From JBFMFR01 sp040752025 (GTDB lineage Bacteria > Chloroflexota > Anaerolineae > Anaerolineales > UBA4823), in the NCBI GenBank assembly GCA_040752025.1, contig JBFMFR010000012.1, forward strand, positions 59,826 through 123,825: a stretch of DNA of 64,000 nt, given 5' to 3'. A program made the position numbers and the translations under genes. Of this stretch, positions 1-8,539 are shown in pieces. Numbering within the stretch: position 1 is the stretch's first letter; each line of letters starts with the position of its first letter. A model generated the notes under the pieces. It worked only from the letters and a program-made list of their open reading frames with translations, was not told where the DNA came from and searched no databases.

Positions 1-2
1 CC

Positions 3-326
3 ATACTCTTCCCCAGGCCACTGCTGCACCTGCTCTACGGCGACACCTACCTGGAATACAGCCGCGGCGTGGTGTTGATGGCCCTGTTCTACCTGCTGTG
101 GTTCGCCTACTGGCCCTTGCAAACCGCCCTGAAAGCCACCCGCCTCAGCCGCCCGATCTTCATTGGCAACCTGGCCGCCATCCTGGCCATGTTCACGGCC
201 GGCCTGTGGATGATCCAGCGCTGGGGCGTGTATGGCACCATCGGCGGGCAGGCGCTGAACGCCCTGATCGTCAGCGTGATCCTATGGAGCGCCTGGTCCG
301 TGGCGGTCGCCCGGCGCAAGGTATAG
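3..326 (+). CDS. Polysaccharide flippase (Wzx/MATE-like), C-terminal part
   Basis: This is the C-terminal end of a gene that begins before the window; frame 3 is open from base 3 and ends at a TAG at 324-326. The visible 107 residues contain two or three hydrophobic helices. They include the stretch L-L-Y-G-D-x-Y followed by a long membrane run, which resembles the last helices of Wzx/MurJ-type lipid-linked oligosaccharide flippases, where a similar LxGxxY element precedes a helix. The family assignment is an inference from this short tail and from the convergent sugar-phosphate transferase next door. It could be another multi-helix exporter of the same superfamily. Confidence 0.6.
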   Translation: MLFPRPLLHLLYGDTYLEYSRGVVLMALFYLLWFAYWPLQTALKATRLSRPIFIGNLAAILAMFTAGLWMIQRWGVYGTIGGQALNALIVSVILWSAWSVAVARRKV

Positions 327-349
327 GCCGGCCTTGCTCCGCCAGGCGC

Positions 350-1495
350 TCAGCGCGCCGGCCGGCTGCCCCAGCGGAACAGCCCGCGCGGCAGGCGCCC
401 GTCCCAGTCTTTACGCCAGCGGTACCAGAACGTAATCATGCAGGCCAGCAAGATCAGCTTTAGATCGAAACCCAGGCCGGCATAACGGATGTACAGGCGG
501 TCGAAGCGCAGTTTCTGCCGCGGCGTCAGGTAATAATCCCCGGCCACCTGGGCCAGGCCAGCCAGCCCCGGCAGCACAGCGTGGCGCCCGGCGTATTCCG
601 GCATGCTCTGCAAATAGCTGTGCACCAGCACCGTGCGCTGCGGGCGCGGCCCGACGAAGCTCATCTCGCCGCGCAGGATGTTGAAGAGCTGCGGCAGTTC
701 ATCCAGGGCTGTTTTGCGCAAGAACTTGCCGAACACCAGCACGCGGCGGTCCCCCTGCTGAGAAAGCACCGGGCCGGTGCCATCCTCGGCGCCGCACACC
801 ATCGTGCGCAGTTTGAACTGGCGAAAATTGACCCCATTCTTGCCCACTGAGTTCTTGACGAAAAAGACCGGCCCGGGGTCTTCCAGCCAGATCAGGAAGA
901 TGCTTAACAGCCAAACTGGCGCCGATAAGACCAGCCCGAAACAGGCCAGCGCCAGGTCGAAAACGCGCTTGTCCAGCGGCGTCGCCGGGGCCGCCCTGGT
1001 CCACGCCTGGTGGGCCTGGTACACTTCCGCCTGGAGGCGCTCTGCCGGAGGTGAATTGTCCTCCCACAGGCCGGTGTTCAACGCCGTCACGACCAGGCTG
1101 CCGGCCCAGGCTCCCAGGAACAACAATCCCAACTGCCCCAGGCTCCTGAAAGTCAGTGCGCCCGGTAATCCCGCCCGTAAAGCTTGCTGCGAAGCCCAAC
1201 TCAGCGCTGGCAGGCTGGCACCAAGCACAAAGGCCAGGCGGTAGCGCCACTTCGCCGCCAGCGTATCCCCTGCCAGGCCACGTTCCAAAGCGATCGCCAG
1301 CAATGCTGGCAGCCCCATAAAAACACCCAGGATCTCCGCCAGGCTCGCCTGGCGGAGGGCAACAGCCGGCATTTCCACCCACATCAAGCCCAGCAGCAAA
1401 ATCACCGCCCCCCAGGAGAGCAACAGCCTCCCGAGGTACGGCCAGGCAGCCCGCCTGGGTTCTCCCCTGGAAACTCGCACCTGATTCCTCGCCAT
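350..1495 (-). CDS. Undecaprenyl-phosphate sugar-1-phosphate transferase (exopolysaccharide initiation)
   Basis: The 381-residue protein would transfer a sugar-1-phosphate to a polyprenyl phosphate at the membrane, the first step of polysaccharide synthesis. The N-terminal ~150 residues carry several hydrophobic helices. The C-terminal ~200 residues have the bacterial sugar transferase signature: K-R-x-F-D at the start of a reentrant helix, then the KLRTM motif, then LDELPQLFNILRGEMSFVGP and RP. I chose ATG at 1495 rather than the in-frame TTG at 1504 because GGGGG lies about 10 bases upstream of the ATG. A TATAAT lies at 1512-1517, giving a short leader. The sugar specificity cannot be read from the sequence. 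Confidence 0.85.
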   Translation of the reverse strand: MARNQVRVSRGEPRRAAWPYLGRLLLSWGAVILLLGLMWVEMPAVALRQASLAEILGVFMGLPALLAIALERGLAGDTLAAKWRYRLAFVLGASLPALSWASQQALRAGLPGALTFRSLGQLGLLFLGAWAGSLVVTALNTGLWEDNSPPAERLQAEVYQAHQAWTRAAPATPLDKRVFDLALACFGLVLSAPVWLLSIFLIWLEDPGPVFFVKNSVGKNGVNFRQFKLRTMVCGAEDGTGPVLSQQGDRRVLVFGKFLRKTALDELPQLFNILRGEMSFVGPRPQRTVLVHSYLQSMPEYAGRHAVLPGLAGLAQVAGDYYLTPRQKLRFDRLYIRYAGLGFDLKLILLACMITFWYRWRKDWDGRLPRGLFRWGSRPAR

Positions 1496-1511
1496 ATCCG
1501 CCAACCCCCAA

Positions 1512-1517
1512 ATTATA
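1512..1517 (-). promoter_or_regulatory. Probable -10 element of the sugar transferase gene
   Basis: A perfect TATAAT reads on the minus strand 17 bases upstream of the ATG at 1495. No convincing -35 hexamer is visible at 16-18 bases. The implied leader is only about 10 bases. Confidence 0.45.
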
Positions 1518-1648
1518 CCTTACTCGCCCTCCTGCGGCTCCTAGTGCTGCAGGGCGGGCAAACAATTCACTTCGGTCCTCAGTCGCAGTAACCTCATGAT
1601 CATGGGAGCGCATGATGCGAGGTATCGGCCCTTAGAGAGCCCCAGTTG

Positions 1649-2797
1649 CTAATTCCATACACAGTTTGACAGGGCTTCGAAGCGGCGATGGGCGGCAACA
1701 ACCTCCTGGAAGTGATTATTGGTAAAAGCAAAAACTGTCCCACTGGGTGGATCGGCCCAGGCCAGGGCTACACCTCCTTGTCCCGGGTGTCCGAAGGTTT
1801 CCAGCGTGCTGCCTTTGCCCATCATGCGAATATCCTGGTCGAGGAATACCGAATAGCCGCCCAAGTTAAAACCTGGTGCCCAACGAACGTGCTTTCCGGT
1901 GTCTCCGTCAGGGCCATCGTAGGCCAGGGTGGTTGCCCGGCGAATCGTCTCCGATTTCAGGTAGTGGCGACCAGCGTAGGTTCCTCCATTGCAAAGCATC
2001 TGGTAAAACACAGCCAGATCCCGGGCGGTGGTGTTAATCGAGGCGGCAGGGATATATAAGCTACGATAGATCGGTAGGTTGAACAGGGATGCGGCGGCGC
2101 GCTGTTCCGGATCGCGGTTGTAGATGTATGCCGCGCCGGCCTGGTAACGAAACGGCAGGCCGGTAAAAGTGTGCTGCATCCCCAGGGGTTGAAGGAAGTG
2201 GCGTTGCAGATAGGCTGAAGGGCGCAGGCCGCTGGCGCGAAAGATCAACTCACCCAGGATAAAACTACCGTTAACGACATGGTATTCCATGCGGCTACCA
2301 GGCGGCCAGGCAGGCGTCAGCCTGGCGAGATATCTGGCAACCAGTTGTGGCCAGGGCCAAAGCAGCACCTGGATGGGCATCCCTTGTGTGGGCAATCCCG
2401 CCTGGTGGGTCAATGCGTGGCGAACCGTAATTCCTCCTTTTCCTTTGTTGCCAAATTCGGGCCAGTATTCCTGGACCGGCGCATCAAGTTCCAACTTGCC
2501 CATCTCTTCCAAATGATGGACGCAAACTGCCGTGAAGGATTTGGTGCACGAAAAGATATGGAATGGGGTTTCGTGAGTGACCGGTTGTTTCCGCTTCAGG
2601 TTGGCCATCCCTGCAGCGGAATCGAACACCACCCGGCCCTGGCGCACAACGACCAGTTGCGCACCGGGGTGCAGACCTGCAGCAATTTGTTCGCGGAAAA
2701 CCTGTTCCAGTTTCGCGGCTACAAACTTTGCGCTCCCCTCAAGCTCCTGGGTTGCGGTTGCAAAATCGATCGGACTTTCGAGGCTGGGGTTATCCAT
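1649..2797 (-). CDS. Serine hydrolase of the beta-lactamase/penicillin-binding (class C) family
   Basis: This 382-residue protein has the class C beta-lactamase fold signature. The SxxK nucleophile motif appears as S-C-T-K near residue 85, followed by the typical E-x-G-K-L-x-L-D-x-P-V-x-x-Y-W-P-E block. A Y-H-V element near residue 170 takes the place of the Y-x-N motif. There is no signal peptide, so it is probably a cytoplasmic esterase or peptidase rather than a resistance enzyme. The start is three bases after the stop of the upstream MFS gene (same strand), so the two are very probably co-transcribed, which suggests the carrier imports a substrate that this hydrolase cleaves. The substrate is unknown. 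Confidence 0.8.
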   Translation of the reverse strand: MDNPSLESPIDFATATQELEGSAKFVAAKLEQVFREQIAAGLHPGAQLVVVRQGRVVFDSAAGMANLKRKQPVTHETPFHIFSCTKSFTAVCVHHLEEMGKLELDAPVQEYWPEFGNKGKGGITVRHALTHQAGLPTQGMPIQVLLWPWPQLVARYLARLTPAWPPGSRMEYHVVNGSFILGELIFRASGLRPSAYLQRHFLQPLGMQHTFTGLPFRYQAGAAYIYNRDPEQRAAASLFNLPIYRSLYIPAASINTTARDLAVFYQMLCNGGTYAGRHYLKSETIRRATTLAYDGPDGDTGKHVRWAPGFNLGGYSVFLDQDIRMMGKGSTLETFGHPGQGGVALAWADPPSGTVFAFTNNHFQEVVAAHRRFEALSNCVWN

Positions 2798-2800
2798 GAG

Positions 2801-4108
2801 TCAGGCGGAGGTGATTTTACTTTCGCCGCGCGTTACTCTGGAGAGCATGAGGAAAGCCAGGACGAAGAAGATCGGACAAACGATGAAGATTATATTGTAG
2901 TTCCGGCCAGACAGGTCGATGATCCAACCATTCAAGATTGGGCCGAGAGTGGCAGCTAGAGTAGCGGCGACAAAATACAGGCCAGAATAAGTGCCCATCA
3001 ATTCCTCGGTAGTCGAGGTATCCAGAACCATTGGCAAGCCATTGATGTTAATCGCCGCCCAGGCTATCCCGCCAATGGCCAGGATGGCAACTATAACCGG
3101 GACGATAGGCAGGAAATAGGCCGCCAGCAGGCCCACGGCAAAGACGATCAACCCGGCCTGCATGGTTTTCTTACGGCCTATACGCGCCGCCAGCATTCCG
3201 GTTGGAATAGCAAAAATGATGAACGAAATATATGAAGCGGAGAGGATAAAGGCTGCGCTTGATTCTTTGACCCCCAGAGTGCTGACCGCGTAAGACGAGA
3301 AAAAGGTTTCAATCGAGTTGAACCCAACCATGTAGAAAAAGATGGTAGCGATCAGCAGGAACAGACTACGAGCATTTTCACGTGGGATAGAGCGCAGATG
3401 TTTAAAAACTTTCAAACCGCCTTCTACCTCAGCCGCCTGCACAAGCTGTTCAGGTTCTTTGATTTTCCAGAACATGATTCCTACAGCCACCAGGGTTAGC
3501 ACGCCGCCGAACCAGAAAGGAAGCGGGTGAGAAAGGTTATAAAGAATGCCGCCTACGATGAAAGCCAGGATACCACCCACCCCAGCCATCAGGTTAATCA
3601 CGCCGTTGGCCTGGGAGCGCAGCGGCGAGGGGATCAGGTCGGGCATCAACGCGAACAGGGGAGTGCGCCAGAGCGCCATGGCTACCAACATAACAGTCGC
3701 CGAACCGAGCAAAAGTGCCATTGGACCGCCGAGTTCTTCTACCTTCCCATTCAGTTCAGGAGGAATCATTTGCGGGGCGAGCGGAATGATGCTAAAGGCG
3801 AACACAGCCAGAGGAGCAAAGAACAGGATGTAGGGCATGCGGCGCCCCCATCGTGTGCGTGTTCGGTCGCTAACCGGGCCCATCAGTGGCTGGATGAAAA
3901 AAGCGGCAATGTTGTCGAAGGTCATAATCAGGCCAGTCAGGGTGGCGCTCAGGCCAAAGCCGCGTGTGCTGACCGAGAGATGGGCGTCGAACTCCGGACT
4001 ACCTGCCTGCAAGAAAATCGGCATGTAGGTGTTGTAAATCATCCACATCAACTGAGCCGCAAACAACCCAAAACCAAGTGTAAAAGCCTTTTTATAGTCA
4101 AGCCTCAT
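2801..4108 (-). CDS. MFS transporter, SLC45/GPH-like (sugar or glycoside)
   Basis: The 435-residue protein has about 12 hydrophobic helices. The N-terminal region (F-G-L-F-A-A-Q-L-x-W near residue 15, then N-T-Y-M-P-I-F-L) and the loop P-x-x-G-x-x-S-D-R-T-R-T-R-W-G-R-R (about residues 75-92) are typical of the SLC45/GPH cation-sugar symporters. A second G-R-K-K loop follows helix 8. A GAGGAAA ribosome site lies about 7 bases before the ATG. It is the first gene of a two-gene leftward unit with the serine hydrolase. The substrate is inferred only at family level. Confidence 0.8.
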   Translation of the reverse strand: MRLDYKKAFTLGFGLFAAQLMWMIYNTYMPIFLQAGSPEFDAHLSVSTRGFGLSATLTGLIMTFDNIAAFFIQPLMGPVSDRTRTRWGRRMPYILFFAPLAVFAFSIIPLAPQMIPPELNGKVEELGGPMALLLGSATVMLVAMALWRTPLFALMPDLIPSPLRSQANGVINLMAGVGGILAFIVGGILYNLSHPLPFWFGGVLTLVAVGIMFWKIKEPEQLVQAAEVEGGLKVFKHLRSIPRENARSLFLLIATIFFYMVGFNSIETFFSSYAVSTLGVKESSAAFILSASYISFIIFAIPTGMLAARIGRKKTMQAGLIVFAVGLLAAYFLPIVPVIVAILAIGGIAWAAININGLPMVLDTSTTEELMGTYSGLYFVAATLAATLGPILNGWIIDLSGRNYNIIFIVCPIFFVLAFLMLSRVTRGESKITSA

Positions 4109-4284
4109 GATGTTTCCTCACATTATTATCATGGTCAAGAAGATCAGTGATTGGAAATTCCATGTCTTCAGTTTACCACTTTTGTACATTTTCCACACAT
4201 GAGCCAAATCCTTCTCTTGATTTATCTGCTGGGCAGGCGGTTGCAGAGGCGCTAACAGGCCCACCTTCGCCGGTGCAGCAGTGA

Positions 4285-4290
4285 TATAAT
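4285..4290 (+). promoter_or_regulatory. Extended -10 promoter element of the LCP gene
   Basis: TGATATAAT (TG at 4282-4283) is an extended -10 located about 46 bases before the LCP start codon. No good -35 is visible, which is normal for extended -10 promoters. Confidence 0.5.
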
Positions 4291-4335
4291 CGCCAGCGAG
4301 ATCGTCCTGAAAGACACCTGAGGAGTTTTCTTATC

Positions 4336-5523
4336 ATGCCAACCCAAAAAAGAATTTCTAAGCCGCTGCTGCTGGGCGGACTTTTATTGGTGCTGGCCGT
4401 GGCGGTATGGGTGGCGCTGCCTCGCCTGCAGCAGCGTTGGAGCGCCCCCCTGGGCCCGTCTCTCGACCTGCCCACTCACACGCCGACTGAGCCGCCGCCC
4501 ACCAGTACGACTGCCCCCACGCAGACCGTTCAGGCAGGCGCGGCCACGCGCCAGACCCCTGGCGCAGTCGATTTCACTTTGACCCCTACCCTGGAGCCCA
4601 CCGCCACGAACTCGCCCACTCCTACGCCCGAGCCCTTGTGCGGCGGCCCGCCCGTGATGATGGCGCTGGCCGTTGGCGTAGATACCGAAGACGATACCTA
4701 TACTTACGGCCTGGGCGATGCCATCCGCGTGGCGCGCGTCGATTTCGTCACCCCCAAGCTCACCGTGCTTTCTATTCCACGCGACCTGTGGGTGGAGATC
4801 CCCGGCATCAGCGACCACTACGGCATCACCCACGGCAAGCTCAACCAGTCCTATTTCTACGGCTCGCCCGGTATGGGTTACTACGACGGGCCAGGCGCAG
4901 GGGCGGGCCTGATGGCGCGCACCCTGGACCTTAACTTCGGACTGCGCGCCGACCACTACGGCGCGCTGAACATGCTCACCTTCGTGCGCATCGTCGACGC
5001 CGTGGGCGGCATCGACGTTTTCCTGCCCACCGACATCGACGGCACGCCCCCCGACAGCCACACCGAAGATATGGGCTACTTCTATGCCGGGCAGAACCAC
5101 TTCAGCGGTGAAGAAGCCTTGCGCTTCTCGCGCATCCGCAAATACTACAACGATTTCACCCGCATGGACCACCAGACCATGGTGCTGTGCGCCCTGCGCG
5201 AAAAGTTGCTCACCCCAAGCGTGCTGCCGCGCCTGCCTCAAATTATTGCCGCCTTCCAGGACTCGGTCATCACCGACCTCAGCCTGGAACAGATGGGCCA
5301 GCTTGCCTGCCTGCTGCCGCACATCAAGCGCGAGAACCTGCTCTTCACCAGCCTGCCGCAGGAACTGTTCTCACCCGGGCGCGTCCAGGGCTCCCAGCAG
5401 GGCGGCTTGCTGGAGAAGGAAACCTTCGTGCTGGATGCAGACTACGACGTGATCCGCGACTACGTGCAGCAGTTCATCGCTGGCACCTGGCCGAACCAGC
5501 CCAAGCAGCCCTCCTGCCCATGA
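4336..5523 (+). CDS. LytR-CpsA-Psr (LCP) family glycopolymer transferase
   Basis: LCP enzymes attach lipid-linked glycopolymers to the cell wall on the outer face of the membrane. The 395-residue protein has a short cytoplasmic start, one membrane helix (about 12-32), a Pro/Thr-rich linker (about 50-100) and then the LCP domain. Recognisable blocks are L-S-I-P-R-D-L-W-V-E-I-P, the D-A-V-G-G-I-D strand, and G-E-E-A-L-R-F-S-R-I-R-K with D-F-x-R-M-D-H-Q, which carry the Arg and Asp residues that bind the pyrophosphate. GAGG lies before the ATG. Its stop overlaps the start of rsmA (ATGA), so both are translated from one message. Confidence 0.88.
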   Translation: MPTQKRISKPLLLGGLLLVLAVAVWVALPRLQQRWSAPLGPSLDLPTHTPTEPPPTSTTAPTQTVQAGAATRQTPGAVDFTLTPTLEPTATNSPTPTPEPLCGGPPVMMALAVGVDTEDDTYTYGLGDAIRVARVDFVTPKLTVLSIPRDLWVEIPGISDHYGITHGKLNQSYFYGSPGMGYYDGPGAGAGLMARTLDLNFGLRADHYGALNMLTFVRIVDAVGGIDVFLPTDIDGTPPDSHTEDMGYFYAGQNHFSGEEALRFSRIRKYYNDFTRMDHQTMVLCALREKLLTPSVLPRLPQIIAAFQDSVITDLSLEQMGQLACLLPHIKRENLLFTSLPQELFSPGRVQGSQQGGLLEKETFVLDADYDVIRDYVQQFIAGTWPNQPKQPSCP

Positions 5524-6356
5524 ACCTGCCCCCGCTGGATGCGCCCGGCCTGCTGCGGCGCTACGGGCTGCGCCCCGATAAACGCCTGGGCCAGAACTTT
5601 CTGATCGACCAGGCTGCTTTGCAAGCCGTCACCGCCGCCGCCGCCATCCAGCCCGGCGACAGTGTACTGGAAATTGGGCCTGGCCTGGGCAGCCTGACGC
5701 GCTGCCTGGCTGCCCAGGCCAGCCGCGTGGTGGCGGTTGAGCTGGATGGCGATCTCCTGCCCCCCTTGCGGGAAGCCCTCCAGCCCTTCGACAACGTTGA
5801 AATCATCCAGGGCGATATCCTGGCCCTGAACCCCGCCAGCCTGATGCCAGCCAGCGGCTACCTGGTGGTTGCCAACATTCCTTATTACATCACCTCTGCC
5901 CTGATCCGGCACTTATTAGAATCTGCCCACCGCCCCCAGCGCCCCCAGCGCCTGGTGTTGACCGTGCAGAATGAAGTCGCCCGGCGCATCTGCGCCCAAC
6001 CCGGCGAGTTGAGCCTGCTGGCGCTCAGCGTGCAGGTTTATGGAGCGCCGCGCCGCCTGACCGTTATCCCGGCCAATGCCTTTTACCCGGCCCCAAAAGT
6101 CGACTCGGCCGTGGTGCGCGTGGATCTATTCCCCGAAGCACGGTTCCCGGCAGCGCAACTGAATTTATTCTTCCGCCTGGCCAAGGCCGGCTTCAGCCAG
6201 AAACGCAAGACCCTGCGCAACGCCCTGGCAGGCGGCATGCGCTGGTCCCCCAGCGAGGCCCAGGTTCATCTTGAAAACGCCGGTATCGATCCACAGCGTC
6301 GGGCCGAAACCCTCAGCCTGGAGGAATGGGAGCGCCTGGTTGAAGAGGTCTCCTGA
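5520..6356 (+). CDS. rsmA: 16S rRNA adenine-1518/1519 N6-dimethyltransferase
   Basis: RsmA (KsgA) dimethylates two adjacent adenines in the helix 45 loop of 16S rRNA, using S-adenosylmethionine. The 278-residue product has the N-terminal K-R-L-G-Q-N-F-L-I-D block, the SAM-binding V-L-E-I-G-P-G-L-G-S-L-T-R loop, the V-V-A-V-E-L-D acidic strand and the catalytic N-I-P-Y-Y-I-T motif. The C-terminal domain has F-x-P-A-P-K-V-D-S-A-V-V and F-S-Q-K-R-K-T-L-R-N. The start ATG overlaps the LCP stop by 4 bases. A longer frame extends upstream, but that part only shadows the LCP gene. The length is normal for the family. Confidence 0.95.
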   Translation: MNLPPLDAPGLLRRYGLRPDKRLGQNFLIDQAALQAVTAAAAIQPGDSVLEIGPGLGSLTRCLAAQASRVVAVELDGDLLPPLREALQPFDNVEIIQGDILALNPASLMPASGYLVVANIPYYITSALIRHLLESAHRPQRPQRLVLTVQNEVARRICAQPGELSLLALSVQVYGAPRRLTVIPANAFYPAPKVDSAVVRVDLFPEARFPAAQLNLFFRLAKAGFSQKRKTLRNALAGGMRWSPSEAQVHLENAGIDPQRRAETLSLEEWERLVEEVS

Positions 6357-6435
6357 CACCTGGAAGCAGCCTGTCACACGCGCCACAGGCGGTGTTCCAA
6401 GTACTGCCGCCCACCCCACAAACCCCGGGCCCAAC

Positions 6436-7695
6436 TCACCCCCATATCCCTAAAAGGATGCCAGCCAGCAGGCGCAGTCCCGCCCCCAGCAGGATCGCCT
6501 GGCGCAGCCCGATCCCCTCGCTGAGCGCTGGCCCTGCCAGCGAGCCGAGCAGGATGCCCAGGTTCAAGGCCAGGTTGTGCAGTGCCATGTAAGCCGGGCG
6601 CTCATCTTCCGGCACTCTTTCCATCAGGCGGTTGACCAGGCTGGCGCTGGTCACCGCCCACACGCCGCCGCCGATCAAAGACGCCACCCAATACAGGCTG
6701 GCGTCGCGCGCCAGCCCCAGGATCAGGGGGTACAGGCTGTAGAAAATTGCGCCGAACACCAGCATCCGGCGGTGCCCGAAGCGCACGCTGGCGTATCCCA
6801 GGCGCAGCGAAACCAGCATCATCGTCAGGTAGAACAGGGCGCTGCCCAGGCTGATCTGCCCGTCAGTCAATTTCATCTGGTGCACAAAGGCCAGCGGGAA
6901 AAGAGGCAAGGGCACATACTGGCAAGCATAGAAGATCAGGTAAGCCGCCATGAAGGGTCCAAAAGGCCCGCGCAGCAGGTCCAGGCGCAGCAGCGGCTTG
7001 CCGCCCGAGCGCGTCAAGAAACGCAGCCCGGCAGGGTGCCGCAGCGTATCCAGGAAGCGCATCAGGCCCGGGCGGGCCAGGTCGCCGATTGGCTGGCCGT
7101 TCCGCCGGGGCGTCTCCAATCCAGGTAAGTACAGGCGCCCCAGGTGGTAGGTGCTCAACGCGGCTCCGAAGGCGCCCAGGCCGAAAACGATCTGGTAATT
7201 GGTGGGGAAAGCAATCCGGTCTAGCAATGCACCACATATCAGGGTCGTGCCGGTCAGGCTGATCGCCATCAAGGCGTTGCGTTTGCCCACCACCTCGCCG
7301 CGCATCTCGGCCGGCACCACGTCGGCGAACAGGGCATTGAAACTGATCGCCAGCAGCGTGCCAGGGATGGAGGCCAGCAATGTGATCCAAACGATAGCCC
7401 ACACCTGGTGCTGCTCTCCCAACAGCCAGGGCAGAGGCACGAACGCCAGATAACCCAGGCGGTACAGCACGGCCGAACAGAAAGATGTCCGCACCAGCGG
7501 GCGGCCTTCCAACCAGCGCCCGGCCGGCAGCGAGAAAAGCAAATTGATCACCCCGGGCCCAGCGGTCAGCAGGCTGATCTGGAAGCTGGAGGCGCCCAGG
7601 CGTGCAGCAAAGATGGCGATAAAAGCCATGGCGCTGCCGCCCAAAACGCCGAACCAGAAAGTATCCGCATACAGGTGGCGATAATTCTCACGCAT
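6436..7695 (-). CDS. MFS transporter
   Basis: This 419-residue protein has about 12 hydrophobic helices with the MFS-type loop G-R-W-L-E-G-R-P after helix 2 and a second related loop, V-R-F-G-H-R-R, after helix 8. The sequence does not allow a substrate to be named. It converges on rsmA with a 79-base gap in which I see no clear terminator hairpin. Confidence 0.75.
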   Translation of the reverse strand: MRENYRHLYADTFWFGVLGGSAMAFIAIFAARLGASSFQISLLTAGPGVINLLFSLPAGRWLEGRPLVRTSFCSAVLYRLGYLAFVPLPWLLGEQHQVWAIVWITLLASIPGTLLAISFNALFADVVPAEMRGEVVGKRNALMAISLTGTTLICGALLDRIAFPTNYQIVFGLGAFGAALSTYHLGRLYLPGLETPRRNGQPIGDLARPGLMRFLDTLRHPAGLRFLTRSGGKPLLRLDLLRGPFGPFMAAYLIFYACQYVPLPLFPLAFVHQMKLTDGQISLGSALFYLTMMLVSLRLGYASVRFGHRRMLVFGAIFYSLYPLILGLARDASLYWVASLIGGGVWAVTSASLVNRLMERVPEDERPAYMALHNLALNLGILLGSLAGPALSEGIGLRQAILLGAGLRLLAGILLGIWG

Positions 7696-7800
7696 AGATC
7701 TTTAAAACAGCCTGAAACCCTGCACAAAACAACCGCCCGGCGACACCTGCTGTCGCTGGACTGCAGCTAGGTCAACTCATCACGAAAGGCTGGTAGGCAG

Positions 7801-8529
7801 CTAGGTAATACGCTTCAGGTTGCGATGCTCATACAGGATCCGCCATACCCGGATGGCGGCTTCACGCTGGATACGCAAGGACATTTTGGATTGCCCCCAG
7901 CGCCGGTCGGCGAAATAAATCGGAACCTCCTGAAAAGTGTACCCCAGGCGATAGGCCACGTAGGCCGTCTCAACTTGAAAAGCATAGCCGTTCGAGAGCA
8001 CGCGCTCCAACGGCATGGTCTGCAGCACCTGGCGTTTCCAGATGCGGAAGCCGCCGGTGATATCCCGCAGCGGCAGTCTCAGAATCGAGCGGGCGTAGAA
8101 GTTCCCAAATTCGGACAGACCTTTGCGCCACAAGGGCCAGCGCTCGTCCAGGCTGCCGCCGGCTACATAGCGCGAACCCACGGCGATATCGCAAGATTGC
8201 AGCGCCTGCAAGAGTTCAACCACTTTCTCCGGCGGGTGCGAAAAATCCGCATCCATTTGCCCGACTGCCTGCGCGCCGGCTTCGAGCGCCCAGCGGAATC
8301 CGCTCAAGTACGCAGTTCCCAGGCCCTGCTTGCCCGGCCGGTGTAATACGGCTATGCGGCCTTCGTGTTGCGCCGCCAATTCCTCGGCGATTTGCCCGCT
8401 TCCATCGGGGCTGTTGTCGTCTACGATCAACAGGCTCAACTCATCCAACGGCAGCACGAACAAAGCGGAGACCAGCTTAGGAAGGTTCTCCGCTTCGTTG
8501 TACGTAGGAACGACAACCGTGAGTTGCAC
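7801..8529 (-). CDS. Polyprenol-phosphate mannosyltransferase-like glycosyltransferase (GT2, DPM1-like)
   Basis: GT2 enzymes of this type move a sugar from a nucleotide donor to a polyprenyl phosphate at the inner face of the membrane. The ~242-residue protein starts with the T-V-V-V-P-T-Y-N-E-A-E-N-L block. It also has L-I-V-D-D-N-S-P-D-G-S-G, the Q-M-D-A-D-F-S-H-P-P metal/donor site, D-I-T-G-G-F-R and a G-Q-S-K-M element near the end, all typical of DPM1-like synthases without extra membrane helices. GTG at 8529 is proposed as the start because the next upstream residues belong to the response regulator. It is the last gene of the leftward roadblock-V4R-REC operon, so the cassette may regulate surface glycosylation (inference). 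Confidence 0.82.
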   Translation of the reverse strand: MQLTVVVPTYNEAENLPKLVSALFVLPLDELSLLIVDDNSPDGSGQIAEELAAQHEGRIAVLHRPGKQGLGTAYLSGFRWALEAGAQAVGQMDADFSHPPEKVVELLQALQSCDIAVGSRYVAGGSLDERWPLWRKGLSEFGNFYARSILRLPLRDITGGFRIWKRQVLQTMPLERVLSNGYAFQVETAYVAYRLGYTFQEVPIYFADRRWGQSKMSLRIQREAAIRVWRILYEHRNLKRIT

Positions 8530-8539
8530 CGGGATTACT

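Noticed and set aside
699..1613. 304-codon minus-strand open frame over the sugar transferase
   Set aside because: It overlaps the sugar transferase in another frame and is Gly/Arg-rich without motif.
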